Positions 1 to 10,919 of a stretch of DNA of 64,000 bases are shown here, in pieces. The notes below the pieces were generated by a model. It was not told where the DNA came from, made no database searches, and worked only from the letters and a program-made list of their open reading frames with translations. Location: NCBI RefSeq assembly GCF_002575655.3, contig NC_053037.3, positions 567,402,880-567,466,879 of the forward strand, read 5' to 3'. The DNA is from Aegilops tauschii subsp. strangulata (lineage: Eukaryota > Streptophyta > Magnoliopsida > Poales > Poaceae). The stretch's first letter is position 1, and each line of letters starts with the position of its first letter. Position numbers and translations under genes: made by a program.

Positions 1-1363
1 CGGCCCCGGCGGCGTGCCCGTCCCGGGCCAGGTCCGGGCGCGCGGTTGTTGCGGTTGTCTTCGCGCGCATCGTCTCCGCCCCGCTCTCTGCCGTTCTGGG
101 CGCGGGTGGGTGGGGCTCCACGTGCCACGACGCACGCCACAGCGATGGCGATCGGGAACGTGAGGATCTGTATGGTGGGTGCGTCAGAGCTCAGGCGTGC
201 CGGAATCTGCTCGACGATTTCCAGGACGGCGGCACAGCGAATGGTGTCTGGGTGGTGCGTGCGCGCCGCCAGCCTGAACGTGGCCAGGTCTTCACGGGAA
301 CGCGTGTTGGGGTGGAGGCGCTTAATCCAGCAGCTGGTTCCCAGGATGTGCTCCGCCGTGGAGAGGTGCCAGGCTTGGGTGGGGACGCCGCGAAGCTCCA
401 GCTCGACGCAGAACTCGAAGTCGCCGGAGCCGGCGTGGGCGAGCTTGGTCCAGGGCCGGATGGAGAGCGAGAATCGCGACGAGTTGATGAAGTGGTCTCC
501 ATCAAGGCGGCGCTTTGTGGAATGGGAGCTGAATAGGATCAGAAAATCCTCGGGGTGATGCGCATGCACGGTGAAGTCGCCGTCGCAGAGCTCGAAGGTG
601 TTCAGCAACACATCGGCGACCTCGGCGGCAGATACGCGAGGCCTGTTGCCGGTGACGGAGGCGACCATCGCGCGGCTCAGGACAGCCTCCGCCTCCTCCA
701 TCTCTACTGAGTGCGCCATGATCACCCGCACGGGCTCGGGCTCGCGCGGTGCGGGCACGGCCACCGCGGGGGCGATGGCTGGGGGAGGCGGCGGCGGGAG
801 CGCGACCTGGTGTGGGTGGTGCTCTCGGGCAGCAGGGCCCGTGCGGTCGACCTGGGCGTGCTCTACGGCGACGGGGTGCCTTGAATCGCAGGAGCGCGAG
901 TCGTGGCCAGACTCGAGGCACCGGCGGCATCAGATGTCATTGGTGCAGTCCCGGACCCGGTGGCGAGGGTCGAGGCAACGGAAGCAGAGCCCCGCGACTT
1001 CCTCAGGAGACGGGCTGCGCCGGCGCATCGGTGGTGGGCTTGGCTCGACCGGCTGGTGCGGATGGCGCTGGCGATGCCGGCGGCGCGGCTGCTGGTAGCC
1101 CTCAGCGTCGACCTGGACGCCGCCGGAGATGCGGTGCACCTCAGAGCGGGGGCCGAGGCGGGCAGAGGCTGGTAGCCGAGCGGGTGCCGCGGCTCTTGGG
1201 GCAGGGGCGCCGCCGGCGCCGCAGGAGGCGGTGTGCGGGCGACCTCGCTGTACGAGCGCGTCGAGGACTCGCTCTCCGAGTCGAACAAGCGGTCGCCGGA
1301 GGACACGCGGTCATCGGAGAGGGTCTCTCGGTGCTCGACAGGGTCGGCGCTGGCGGAAGCCAT
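1..1363 (-). pseudogene. CCHC zinc-knuckle DUF4283-type protein, broken, 3' end off window
   Basis: Reads right to left from an ATG at 1363 (MASASADPVEHRE...) and runs off the left edge. The start region is rich in Ser, Pro and Ala. After a frameshift between about 1140 and 1165 the frame continues with two zinc knuckles of the form CX2CX4HX4C: CFRCLDPRHRVRDC, then CRRCLESGHDSRSC. An in-frame TGA at 930-932 lies between them, where the family would be expected to have Arg (CGA to TGA fits CpG decay). Below it the frame stays open to base 1 and contains HPEDFLILF and STAEHILGTSCWIKRL, which resemble the large grass family of DUF4283/zinc-knuckle proteins. That family is often found as nucleic-acid-binding, retroelement-derived genes. 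The function here is unknown. One frameshift plus one stop argue for a pseudogene; sequencing error is a weaker alternative. Confidence 0.75.
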
Positions 1364-1423
1364 GGCAGGGGAAGGGGTTGGGGGAGGGGAGGAGGGCCGC
1401 CGGCGGGGATTCGACGGCAGCGG

Positions 1424-1499
1424 GGCTAGCTAGTGGGAGGCGGCGGGGAGGGCTAGCTAGTGGGAGGCGGCGGGGAGGGCTAGGAGAGGCAGGGAGGCG
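1424..1499. repeat. 27-bp tandem duplication upstream of the zinc-knuckle pseudogene
   Basis: Two perfect 27-bp units (1424-1450 and 1451-1477), each containing CTAGCTAGTGGGAGG, are followed by a decayed third copy to about 1499. They lie directly upstream of the ATG at 1363, in what would be its 5' UTR or promoter. Confidence 0.85.
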
Positions 1500-2213
1500 A
1501 GGGAGCCATGGCAAGCATTGACAAATCGTCCCTCGTATTGTTACTCTCAGTCATTGTTTTCTACAAATTCTATATGTTAGATGGTGTTTACTGAGAGTAA
1601 GAAATTCTTGACTGCACCTTGGAGTCTTCATAAAAGAAAGAATGATACAAGTCAGTTCATAAATAGTGAATCCAAATGTTACGTGCTAGGCTATTATCTG
1701 TTCTCTTTAAAGGCTTCTTTCGTTCTTTCCCATTTGCATCATGACACCGTTTAAGTATAGTAACTAAAAATATGTAGATTGATGGCCTCTGTCAAACTCA
1801 TGCTAACCTGACCTGAAGCACACCGTTCTCTAATCTTTGACATGTTTTATGGTACTGAAACTGTAGTTCATACTTTACTGTCAATACAAGTGAAGGAAAG
1901 GAAAAAAGAAAAACCACCTCTCTCTGAAAAACGGCGCGACAAGGCTTGCATCACCCACTAGTACATTATCATTTTTCCTGTTACCACTATGTAGCAACCA
2001 TTAAATAATCTCATTTGCTCATGGTGAGCGTTGCTAGCCATCTATTTTTGATCTAAAATCATCTTGTCTTGAATAAGAAAGAACATGGCAAGCAGATATA
2101 AAAGTGTTTGTATTCACGAACACATAGGTATAAAAAATTAGAGATAAATGAAAGGGAGATTTTTTTTGAAACCACTCTGTAGCAACCATCAAATTGATAT
2201 ATTTTTAGCTCCG
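1500..2213. other. AT-rich intergenic DNA, no gene seen
   Basis: No open frame with recognisable coding content. A short motif recurs about 190 bp apart (accact.tgtagcaacc at about 1984 and 2170), suggesting a small dispersed or partly duplicated sequence. Otherwise nothing is recognised. Confidence 0.6.
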
Positions 2214-2218
2214 TATAC

Positions 2219-2743
2219 TGTTGGGATATTACCATTGGGCGTAAACCGGTCAGGAGAGGCCGGGTTAACCCCATCAGTAGTTCATTATATCTGAATCCCA
2301 TGAAGACAGACGATGACGCTTTATGAAGGCCCAGGGCCCAAAGCCGGTTTAAGGCCTGTAGACATAAACCGGTATTGATATGTAAACTTGTGTTGTAAGA
2401 TAGAAAGAGCAGAGACCAAGCCGGACACGTTTATGAGCCGGCCTCAGGATTCTGTAAACCGACGGGCGTCAACCCATGTATATAAGGGGACGACCCGGCG
2501 GCGGTTCAGGGACAACAAACAACAACTGGAGACTCAGGCAAAGCGTATTCGCTCCCTGGTCATCGAAACCCAAGCAATCCCACAATAACTGGATCGTAGG
2601 CTTTTACCTTCACCGTAAGGGGCCGAACCAGTATAAACTTTCTTGCGTCCCTTGTCTGCTTTAACCCCTTTAAGTTAACCCGTAGCGATGGCTCCACGAC
2701 TAAGTCCTTTCCCTAGGACATCTGCCATGACAAAACCACGACA
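2219..2743 (+). repeat. 5' LTR of Gypsy-1
   Basis: 525 bp, near-identical to 15289-15814. It contains many CCGGTT/AAACCGG motifs and a TATATAAG promoter box at 2479-2485, and ends at ACA directly before the primer binding site. Confidence 0.93.
2479..2485 (+). promoter_or_regulatory. TATA box in the Gypsy-1 5' LTR
   Basis: TATATAA in context ccatgtatataagggg. It is the only good TATA match in the LTR and the likely driver of genomic RNA; the same box is at the matching place in the 3' LTR. Confidence 0.6.
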
Positions 2744-5610
2744 GTTGGCGCCCACCGTGGGGCTATCGTACGATGGTTTCGAGTTCTTAGAAGGCAGCTT
2801 CGAAGGACTCAAGGGCTACACTGTGGGCCGGATGGCCAAGAGTCGTGGTGGCAAGCTCTACATCGACGATGCAGGCTGGGGCCCCGAGGCCGGCTCAATC
2901 GAGTACGGGTACCGGGTCCCCTTCGGCGACATACACATTTTCATTGGCAAGATCGGCGAACCGGGCCTTGAGCCGGACACCTGCACCGACCTCGTCGAAA
3001 CGGCTCAGCGTGCGAGACCTGCCCGGGTTAAGCCTGTCATGAAGCGTGCCTTCGTGGGAGTCATCCACGGAGGGGAATATGAGGATAGATCGGAATCTGG
3101 TGGTGAAACCGTCGTTTATTCCGGCGACGAGTCATTGACCGGAGAGACCGAGTCGTTATATCAGTTGCAAGATGGCCGGATTGGGGGCTGTTCCGATGGC
3201 GACAGTATTCCGGACCCCTTTGATCTGCCAAACCGGGTTGCGATCTTCATGGTCGGTACGCAACCAGCGCTCCACTCTTCGACCGCAGCGGCGATGATTT
3301 CTGGATCGGCAGCAGCGACAGCGGCCAGGGCAGGAGGCCCTGTGCGACTGCCGGCTCAGGTTCTATCTGATTTGTTTGACGCGTTGGCAACGCTGATGGC
3401 GGAGGTTAACCCGGCGGATCAGGATGCGCACAATGCGAAAATCACGAAGGTGAAAGATCAGATCACCCAGGCCAAAGCCGACTTGGCAGCTGAGGATACC
3501 AGGATGGCCGCGGAGCGGGCCGCATTGGATGCACAGGCTTATCGGATTATGCTGGATCAGAGTGCGTCGAACGAAGTCCTCAAGAGGAGGTATCGATCTC
3601 GCCCGCCGCCGGTTTATGACGCTAGAAACCTCTTTAACACCCCAGGAGTAGGGACTAGTAATCCGCCGGTGGTAAACCGGGCGGAGGCACCTGGAGCGGG
3701 GGCGCCGGTTCAGCCACGTTTGGTGGATCCGCCTCGTCAGAACAACATTGTAACACAGCATGTCCCAACACCACCGGGTCATTACTCTAACCCGATGGAC
3801 AACATTGTCGCTGCCGCTTCACGGCTGGCGGCCATCCCGATCGAAGGCGAGTCTCCGGCGGCGGTCGAGACGCGTCGGTTAGGGAGCTTGTTCAGACAGC
3901 CTTGGTTCAGCAGGAGGCTTATTCATATAGTCGCGATCGGATCCATTCCACTCCCCGCCCAAGCCGGAGTTACAGCAGGCGTATGGATGAACCGGCAGTG
4001 TCAAGCAACGCGCGGAACCATGATCCGCCCCGTGGCAATAACCCGGCGGGTGGTGCTGGTGATGCTCAGGAGGTGGTGGACCGGGCTCGGGCACGTAGAA
4101 AGGCCGAGTTAGCGGCGCAGCATGATGCCCGTCAGCTTACTCCGGTTCGTCCAACCACGTCGGTGGAACCAGGGGTTACTTCTAGCTCTTTGGGGGTACC
4201 GTGTCTCGTCCCAGCGCTGTGCAACGTGCCTCTGCCCAAGGATTTCAAGGGCCTGCGCAAAGTGCCGAATTACACCGCCGATTTATCCCCTGAGACATGG
4301 GTCGAAAGCTATGAGATGGCCATGGAGATGCTGTATGTGGATGATGCGGCGTGTGCGAAGTACTTCACCATGATGCTAGAGGGGACGACCCACACTTGGC
4401 TGAAGAGCTTACCAGCTAATTCTATCAGGTCATGGGCCGAATTGAGAGCCCGGTTTATCCAGAATGTCAAGGATACGTGCAAGCAGCCCATGTCAATTGT
4501 GGACTTAGCTGCCTGTGTCCAGGAGGAAGGAGACTCAACAACACGTTGGGTGCGCCGGGTTTCAGAGATTTTGCATTCATCGGACTGCATCAACGCTGAT
4601 ACCGCAGTTTTAACATTGGAAGGCAATTGCCGGTTTGAACCCCTGAAGTTGAAGTTGGGACGGCTCAAACGTCATTGTCATAACATGGGAACCCTCATGG
4701 CCGCTCTGGTGAAGTATGCCGACTCTGATAGTACCAAGGATCCCGAGTCTGACGATGATAAGACAGGGAAGGGAAAAAGGAGCGGCAACGCCAAGGGGCA
4801 GCACCACAACCCGGTGGGTCATGGAAACGGCGGCAAGCGTAAGGCGGACCACAGCTTAGACTTTGTGGCTAATACCAACACACATGACAAGGGCCAGCGG
4901 CGTAAGGGTAAACCGCCCCAGCACGATGGAGGGCCAAGTCCTAACCCGGACCGCCTGTCTTATCTATTGAACCAGCCTTGCCCAAAGCATGGGACGAAGG
5001 AGAACCCGTCCACGCACCTCTGGAAAGATTGTTACATCATGCAAGAGTTCAAAAATTCGGATTCTTTTCGGTATGATCATGGACCGGGTGGCGGTTCGGG
5101 CCCCGGGTCTCATGGGCCGGGTTATGGTGGAGGCAGTTCCGGTTCAGGTTTTCACGGTAACCAGAGCGGGAATGGCAATCAAGGCAATCAGGGCAACCAA
5201 GGTGGTTATAACAATCAGGGGAATCAGCAACAGCAGCAGCAGCAGTCGGGTTACCAGAGTAACCCGAAGCAGTTAAATAGCGGACAGTATCATGTCTTCA
5301 CCACTAGCCTGGACAAGCGCGATCAGAAGCTTCATAAAAGGGTAGTGAATGCCGTTGAACCGGCGGTGCCCCATTATTTGCGCTGGTCCGAGCAGCCGAT
5401 CGTGTGGAGTAGAGAAGATCATCCGCCCTGGGTTGACAATCCGGGTCATCTGGCATTGGTGGTGGCCTCTCATGTGGGAGATTATAAGTTCACTAAGGTA
5501 CTCATGGATGGAGGGAGTAGTATCAATATCCTTTATTATGAAACTTTCCGTCGCATGGGGTTAACAGATAAAAATCTTAAACCGTCCAATACGGTGTTCC
5601 ATGGTGTGGT
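2688..5610 (+). pseudogene. Gypsy-1 gag and protease region, frameshifted
   Basis: An open frame from 2688 (inside the LTR; the true start is unresolved) runs to about 3877, where the reading continues in another frame to about 5610. The first part has a charged, Ala-rich helical stretch. The capsid-like gag domain follows at about 4230-4700 (ETWVESYEMAMEMLYVDD, SWAELRARFIQNV). Then come a basic region, a Gly/Asn/Gln-rich linker with a CAG run (about 5228-5246) and a retropepsin-type protease motif LMDGGSSINIL near 5505. No CCHC knuckle is obvious. Gag would form the virus-like particle and the protease would cut the polyprotein. A further frameshift at about 5610 separates it from pol. Confidence 0.85.
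2745..2762 (+). other. Primer binding site of Gypsy-1
   Basis: TTGGCGCCCACCGTGGGG begins two bases after the LTR end. A TGGCGCC... start is the usual form of grass Gypsy primer binding sites. Confidence 0.8.
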
Positions 5611-8600
5611 GCCTGCTAATTGGCATATCCTATCAGTAAGATAGCTCTGGAGGTGGCTTTTGGAGATGAGCATGACTCGAGATCGGAAACTTTGACCTTT
5701 GAAGTGGTGAAAATCAAAAGCCCATATCATGCCCTGTTTGGACGGCCAGCTTATGCTAAGTTTATGGCACGACCTTGTTATGTCTATCTGCAGCTCAAGA
5801 TGCCGGGTCACAAGGGAACTATAACAGTGCATGGGAGCCGCAAGATCGCTCTGGAGTGTGAAGAAGGTGATGCGGCTTATGCTGAGTCGGTTTGTGCAAT
5901 AGAAGAGTTGAAGTTTTACAAAGACAATGTTGATCCGGCAGATATGACTTCATTGAAGAAACCAACTACAGAGCATGATCCGGCCCTGAAGTTTAAATCA
6001 GCTGATGAGACTAAGCTTGTTGACTTCGTGCCCGGCGATTCATCCAAGCAGTTTAGCATCAGCGCTAACTTGGATCCGAAATAGGAAAGCGCGCTCATCG
6101 AGTTCATCCGTGAGAATCGGGACATCTTTGCATGGAAGCCTTCTGACATGCCAGGTGTACCGAGAGAACTCGCTGAGCACACTCTCAATGTTGATCCCAA
6201 GTATAAACCGGTCAAGCAATTTCTCCGCCGGTTCAATGAAGAAAGACGCAAGGCTATTGGAGAAGAAGTAGCCAGGCTCTTGGCGACTGGATTTATCATC
6301 GAAGTATTTCATCCTGAGTGGTTGGCTAATCCGGTGCTGGTCCTTAAGAAGAACCGCACTTGGCGTATGTGTGTGGACTACACAAATCTCAACAAAGCTT
6401 GTCCAGCAGATCCTTTTGCCCTCCCCCGTATTGATCAAATTATTGATGCTACGGCGGGTTGCGAGCGTTTAAGCTTTTTGGATGCATATTCTGGTTATCG
6501 TCAGATCAAAATGGCAGTTAAGGACCAGGAGAAGACAACCTTCATAACTCCCTTTAGAGCCTTCTGCTATGTGTCCATGCCCTTTGGGCTCAAGAGTGCC
6601 TAGGCGACTTATCAACGGTGTGTGCAGAATTGTCTTCATAAACAGATCGACCGCAATGTTCACGCCTATGTGGATGATATTGTGGTGAAATCAAGGAAGA
6701 ATGAGACATTGATTGATGACTTGAAGGAAACCTTTGATAACCTGCGGGTTTACAAAATGATGCTTAATCCGGCCAAGTGCGTCTTTGGTGTACCTGCAGG
6801 CAAGCTCTTGGGCTTTTTGGTGTCTAACAGGGGCATTGAAGCTAATCCGGAAAAGATCAAAGCCATCACCTCCTTGGCCAAACCGAAGTGTATCAATGAT
6901 GTTCAACGCCTGGCAGGCCGGTTTGCCGGGTTGAGCCGGTTTATCAGTCGCCTTGGCGAGAAGGCCATCCCTTTATATCAGATGCTGAAGAAAACGGATA
7001 ACTTCGTCTGGAGTGATGCCGCTAATGAAGCGTTTGAGGACTTAAAGCGGCAACTGGCTAATCTGCCGGTTCTGGCTGCTCCGGTTGACAAAGAGCCATT
7101 GTTGCTATATGTGGCAGCTAACGCTCGGGTTGTTAGTGTGGCTATTGTGGTGGAGCGCAAGGAGGCAGGAAAGGAATATCCGGTTCAGCGGCCGGTTTAC
7201 TATATCAGTGAGGTACTTATCGAGTCCAAGCAGAGGTACCCGCATTGGCAAAAATTGGTGTATGGGGTTTTCATGGCAAGCCGGAAGCTTAAGCAATATT
7301 TTCAAGGTCATCCCATCACGGTGGTCAGCTCTGCTCCTTTGGGGGATATAATCCAGAACAGGGAAGCAACTGGCCGGATTGCTAAGTGGGCTATCGAGCT
7401 CGGGCCTCACGGGTTGAAATACATACCCCGAACGGCGATCAAATCTCAGGCACTTGTGGATTTCATCAATGATTGGACAGAACTACAAGCGCCAGAAGAG
7501 AAGCCGGATCACACTTATTGGACTATTCATTTTGATGGGTCCAGGCAATTGGAGGGCTCGGGGGCTGGAGTCGTATTAACTTCCCCACGAGGTGATAAGT
7601 TTTGTTATGTTCTCCGTTTAATGTTCCCTTGCACTAACAATGCAACTGAATATGAGGCTTTACTCCATGGTCTTCGGATGGCTAAGGAGATGAACCTAAG
7701 CCGAGTTAAGTGCTTCGGTGACTCGGATCTGGTGGCTCAACAAGTGTTCGGCACTTGGTATTCGAAGGACCCACTCATGGCAGCATATCGTCATGAGGTG
7801 GATATTGTTGCAGGTCACTTTAAAGGTTATCAGGTGGATCATGTGGACCGGCGGAAGAATGAAGCGGCGGACGCTTTAAGCCGCCTGGGTTCCCAACGTA
7901 AACCGGTTCCACCTAATGTCTTCCTGGATGTTCTGCATAATCCGTCCGTCAAGCTCCCTGGTGAAGAGGATTTGGCTATTCCTGATCCGGAAGCTCAGTT
8001 GGTGGCGGCTCTTCATGTTATCCCGCATTGGACGGTTCCATATCTGGCGTATATGAACCGGGGCGAGTTACCAGAGGATGAAACTTTGGCCAGGCGGATA
8101 ATCCGGCGGTCCAAGTCCATGACTATTATCAATGGAGAGTTACATCATTGCAGTGTGACAGGGGCGTTTCAACGCTGTGTGTCTCCTGAAGAAGGCCGTG
8201 AAATTTTGCATGAGATCCACGAAGGAGATTGTGGTCACCACGCCGGTTCAAAGTCTTTGGTGGCCAAGGCGTTTCGTCATGGTTTCTATTGGTTGACAGC
8301 TCATGCTGATGCCGAGGACTTGGTCAAAAGATGTGATGGCTGTCAGAAATTCTCAAGGCGCGCTCATGTACCGGCTCAAGAATTGAGGATGATTCCAATC
8401 ACCTGGCCGTTTGCAACTTGGGGACTGGATATGGTTGGGCCTTTCAAGAGATCCAAGGACAAGAAGACCCACCTTTTGGTGGCGGTTGATAAGTTTACTA
8501 AATGGGTGGAAGCAGAGCTAGTTAGTAAGTGTGATGCAGCTACGGCGGTTCAATTCATCAAGAAGGTGGTCTTCCGGTTTGGTTTTCCACACAGCATCAT

Positions 8601-9287
8601 AACTGACAATGGTACCAATTTGTCCAAAGGTGCTATGAAGGAGTTCTGTCAACGTGAGCACATCCGGCTTGACGTGTCATCAGTGGCTCACCCCCAGTCC
8701 AATGGTCAAGCGGAGAGGGCCAATCAAGAGATCTTGAAAGGTATCAAACCCCGGCTTATGGTTCCTTTGCAACGGACGACGGGTTGTTGGGTTGAGGAGT
8801 TACCTTCTGTGTTATGGAGCATCAATACCACACCCAACAGATCGACGGGATACACGCCTTTCTTCATGGTTTATGGTGCAGAGGCGGTTCTTCCTAGTGA
8901 TATCCGTCATGATTCACCTCGGGTAGCGGCATATGTTGAAGCTGACAACGAGAAGGCACGGCAGGAAGCTCTTGACCTATTAGATGAGGAGCGTGACATA
9001 GCAGCAGCCCGTTCGGCGATTTATCAGCAAGATCTGCGCCGTTATCACAGCCGCCGGGTTAGAACCAGAACCTTTCAAGAAGGCAATTTGGTGCTTCGAC
9101 TCATCCAGGATCAGACGGATATGCACAAGCTACCCCCCCTTGGGAAGGACCCTTTGTGGTAAGCAAGAATCTACACAACGGGTCATACTACCTAATCGAT
9201 GTTCGAGAGCGCAAAGACTCACGTAAGTCGGAGGAGGAGACCAACCGGCCGTGGAACATTGCTCATCTTCTGCCCTACTATACTTGA
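5611..9287 (+). pseudogene. Gypsy-1 pol: RT, RNase H, second RNase H, integrase
   Basis: One frame carries the whole pol. It has in-frame TAG stops at 6082-6084 and 6601-6603 and a frameshift in a C run near 9133; the natural end is TGA at 9285-9287. RT is shown by VDYTNLNKACPADPF and the catalytic YVDD at 6667. The usual RNase H follows. A second RNase H-like domain starts near 7528 (HFDGSRQLEGSGAGV ... NNATEYEALLHGL), the mark of the Tat lineage. Integrase has the HHCC finger (GDCGHH ... CDGCQ, about 8225-8345) and all three catalytic acids in context: WGLDMVGPF, ITDNGTNL and QSNGQAERAN. All catalytic motifs are kept, so the decay is recent. Confidence 0.92.
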
Positions 9288-10919
9288 GCCATAGGCTCTG
9301 CTTATGTACATATTATGACAATGTATATATTATGATCAATATAATAAACCGGAACCTCAGCTAAAGCGGGGTATCTGTTGTTTTTCTTACATCATGTGTG
9401 GTTACATGGAGCTTCTGTTTATAAAGCGGCGTTCGGTTTACCCCTTGATTCAGCTTCTCAAAGCTTTATGTTACATCACTTGGGGGCTTGGTCGTATCCA
9501 AACCATAGCTAAACCTCTTGATTGGCACAATGCCACAACATCACTTGGGGGCTTGGTCGTATTCAAACCATAGTCACACCTCTTGATCGGCTCAAAGCCA
9601 AATCAATCTGGGGCCAAAGAGAGTGTTGGAAAGCAACAACTCAAACATAGGCACCCACTGAGCACAGCTCAAAATGTTACTTGGGGATTCTTTGCTGTCG
9701 AAATGAACTTGGAATCTACACTTGTAATAGGCTATCAAGCCATGGCTTGGAAGCCTGGTGTATACACCTAAAACCCCGGGTTAACCTGCCTATTTAAGTA
9801 AGTCACTCCACCCAGGTAAACCTGGTATGACCCTTCGAACTTTGACAAGTTACTCTAAAATAAAGACCCTGAACTTGTCAAGTTAAAATGATGATTGGTT
9901 AAGGATTGAGGACCATCTTAAAAGGCTTTGCGAAAATGGTTTAACTCAGTGGCCTGGCAGCCCATGAAAAGCCTTGAATTTGGGGCCTGGCGGCCCGTGA
10001 AAAGCCTCGACTACAACGGTTTTTATTTGCCTTTTGCTAAGTTTTTCTTTCTTTTGATAAGATTTGTGATGTTCTCAAATTGGTGTTTATCAACTTGGTT
10101 AGGCTGTCAACTACAAGTTGTCAGTACGTGATCAAGTTATAATCCGGAGACTATCAACCCAGTTTGGTTTTGACTCAAAGTCACCAGTATGGAATAAACC
10201 GGTGTTTATCACAACCTGGAACGGTTTTATTGTAAACCAACATCATATAACAGGAGTTACTTATCCTCCAGAGTAGGGTTAAACCCTCACTACAAAGTTG
10301 GTCAGCCAACATTGTGCCTAAAGGTCACATGTATCATATATTTCCATATGTGGTTATCTTTTACAACCTCGGTTATAAACCTTGGTCATGTATATATTTG
10401 GGTATTGTGACCCGCCCGGTGGTAAACCGCCAGGGCGCTTTAAGCTTCTTATCTGCAGGGACAACTTGAATAAATGGCTATGGATTATGAACATTATATC
10501 TTAAACATGGCGGACTAGCAAGCATCAGTCGCAGATAAATATGCACGAAGGCATACCAGACCAAGTGTTTTAACTAGCCTATTACAAGGCGTTTCATTGA
10601 CCAAAAGGATAATTGTTTTCTCAAAGACGTGTTGCAGCGTGTGGAAGACTAAACCGGCCTCCGGATCATGATTCGTCACCAGCTTGGCCTACGGCTGCGG
10701 ATCATCTCGCACCGGTTCAACTCCCTCCTCTCTACCCAGTGGCTGGAAGTCAACAGTTGCCCAGTCGATCCCAGTTAGGGCTTGGAATACAGCTTCATCG
10801 CTTATAAGCGTGGACGGTTCAATGTCAGGGGCATAAGTGTGCTTACGGATTGGTGGGATAAGATTTTGCGCTTCTGGAATTGGTGCAGCAACCCGTCTGT
10901 TCTTGTCATCATAACTCGC
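9288..10919. other. Gypsy-1 spacer between pol and the antisense gene
   Basis: No convincing coding region in 1.6 kb. It is rich in AAACCGG motifs and contains a 65-bp tandem duplication (separate entry). It may hold the 3' ends of both sense and antisense transcripts, but no poly(A) signal stands out. Confidence 0.6.
9473..9605. repeat. 65-bp tandem duplication in the Gypsy-1 spacer
   Basis: Two units, each starting TCACTTGGGGGCTTGGTCGT (at 9476 and 9541), about 85-90% alike. The core ACTTGGGGGCT recurs elsewhere in the element (11747, 11828, 12003). Confidence 0.8.

Noticed and set aside
46..1521. Several plus-strand open frames of 90-226 codons in GC-rich DNA
   Set aside because: They overlap the minus-strand zinc-knuckle pseudogene, which has family motifs; the plus frames have only GC-driven composition.
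2388..2664. Small frames in the Gypsy-1 5' LTR, repeated at 15459-15735
   Set aside because: Part of the LTR; repeated because the LTR is repeated, with no protein family recognised.
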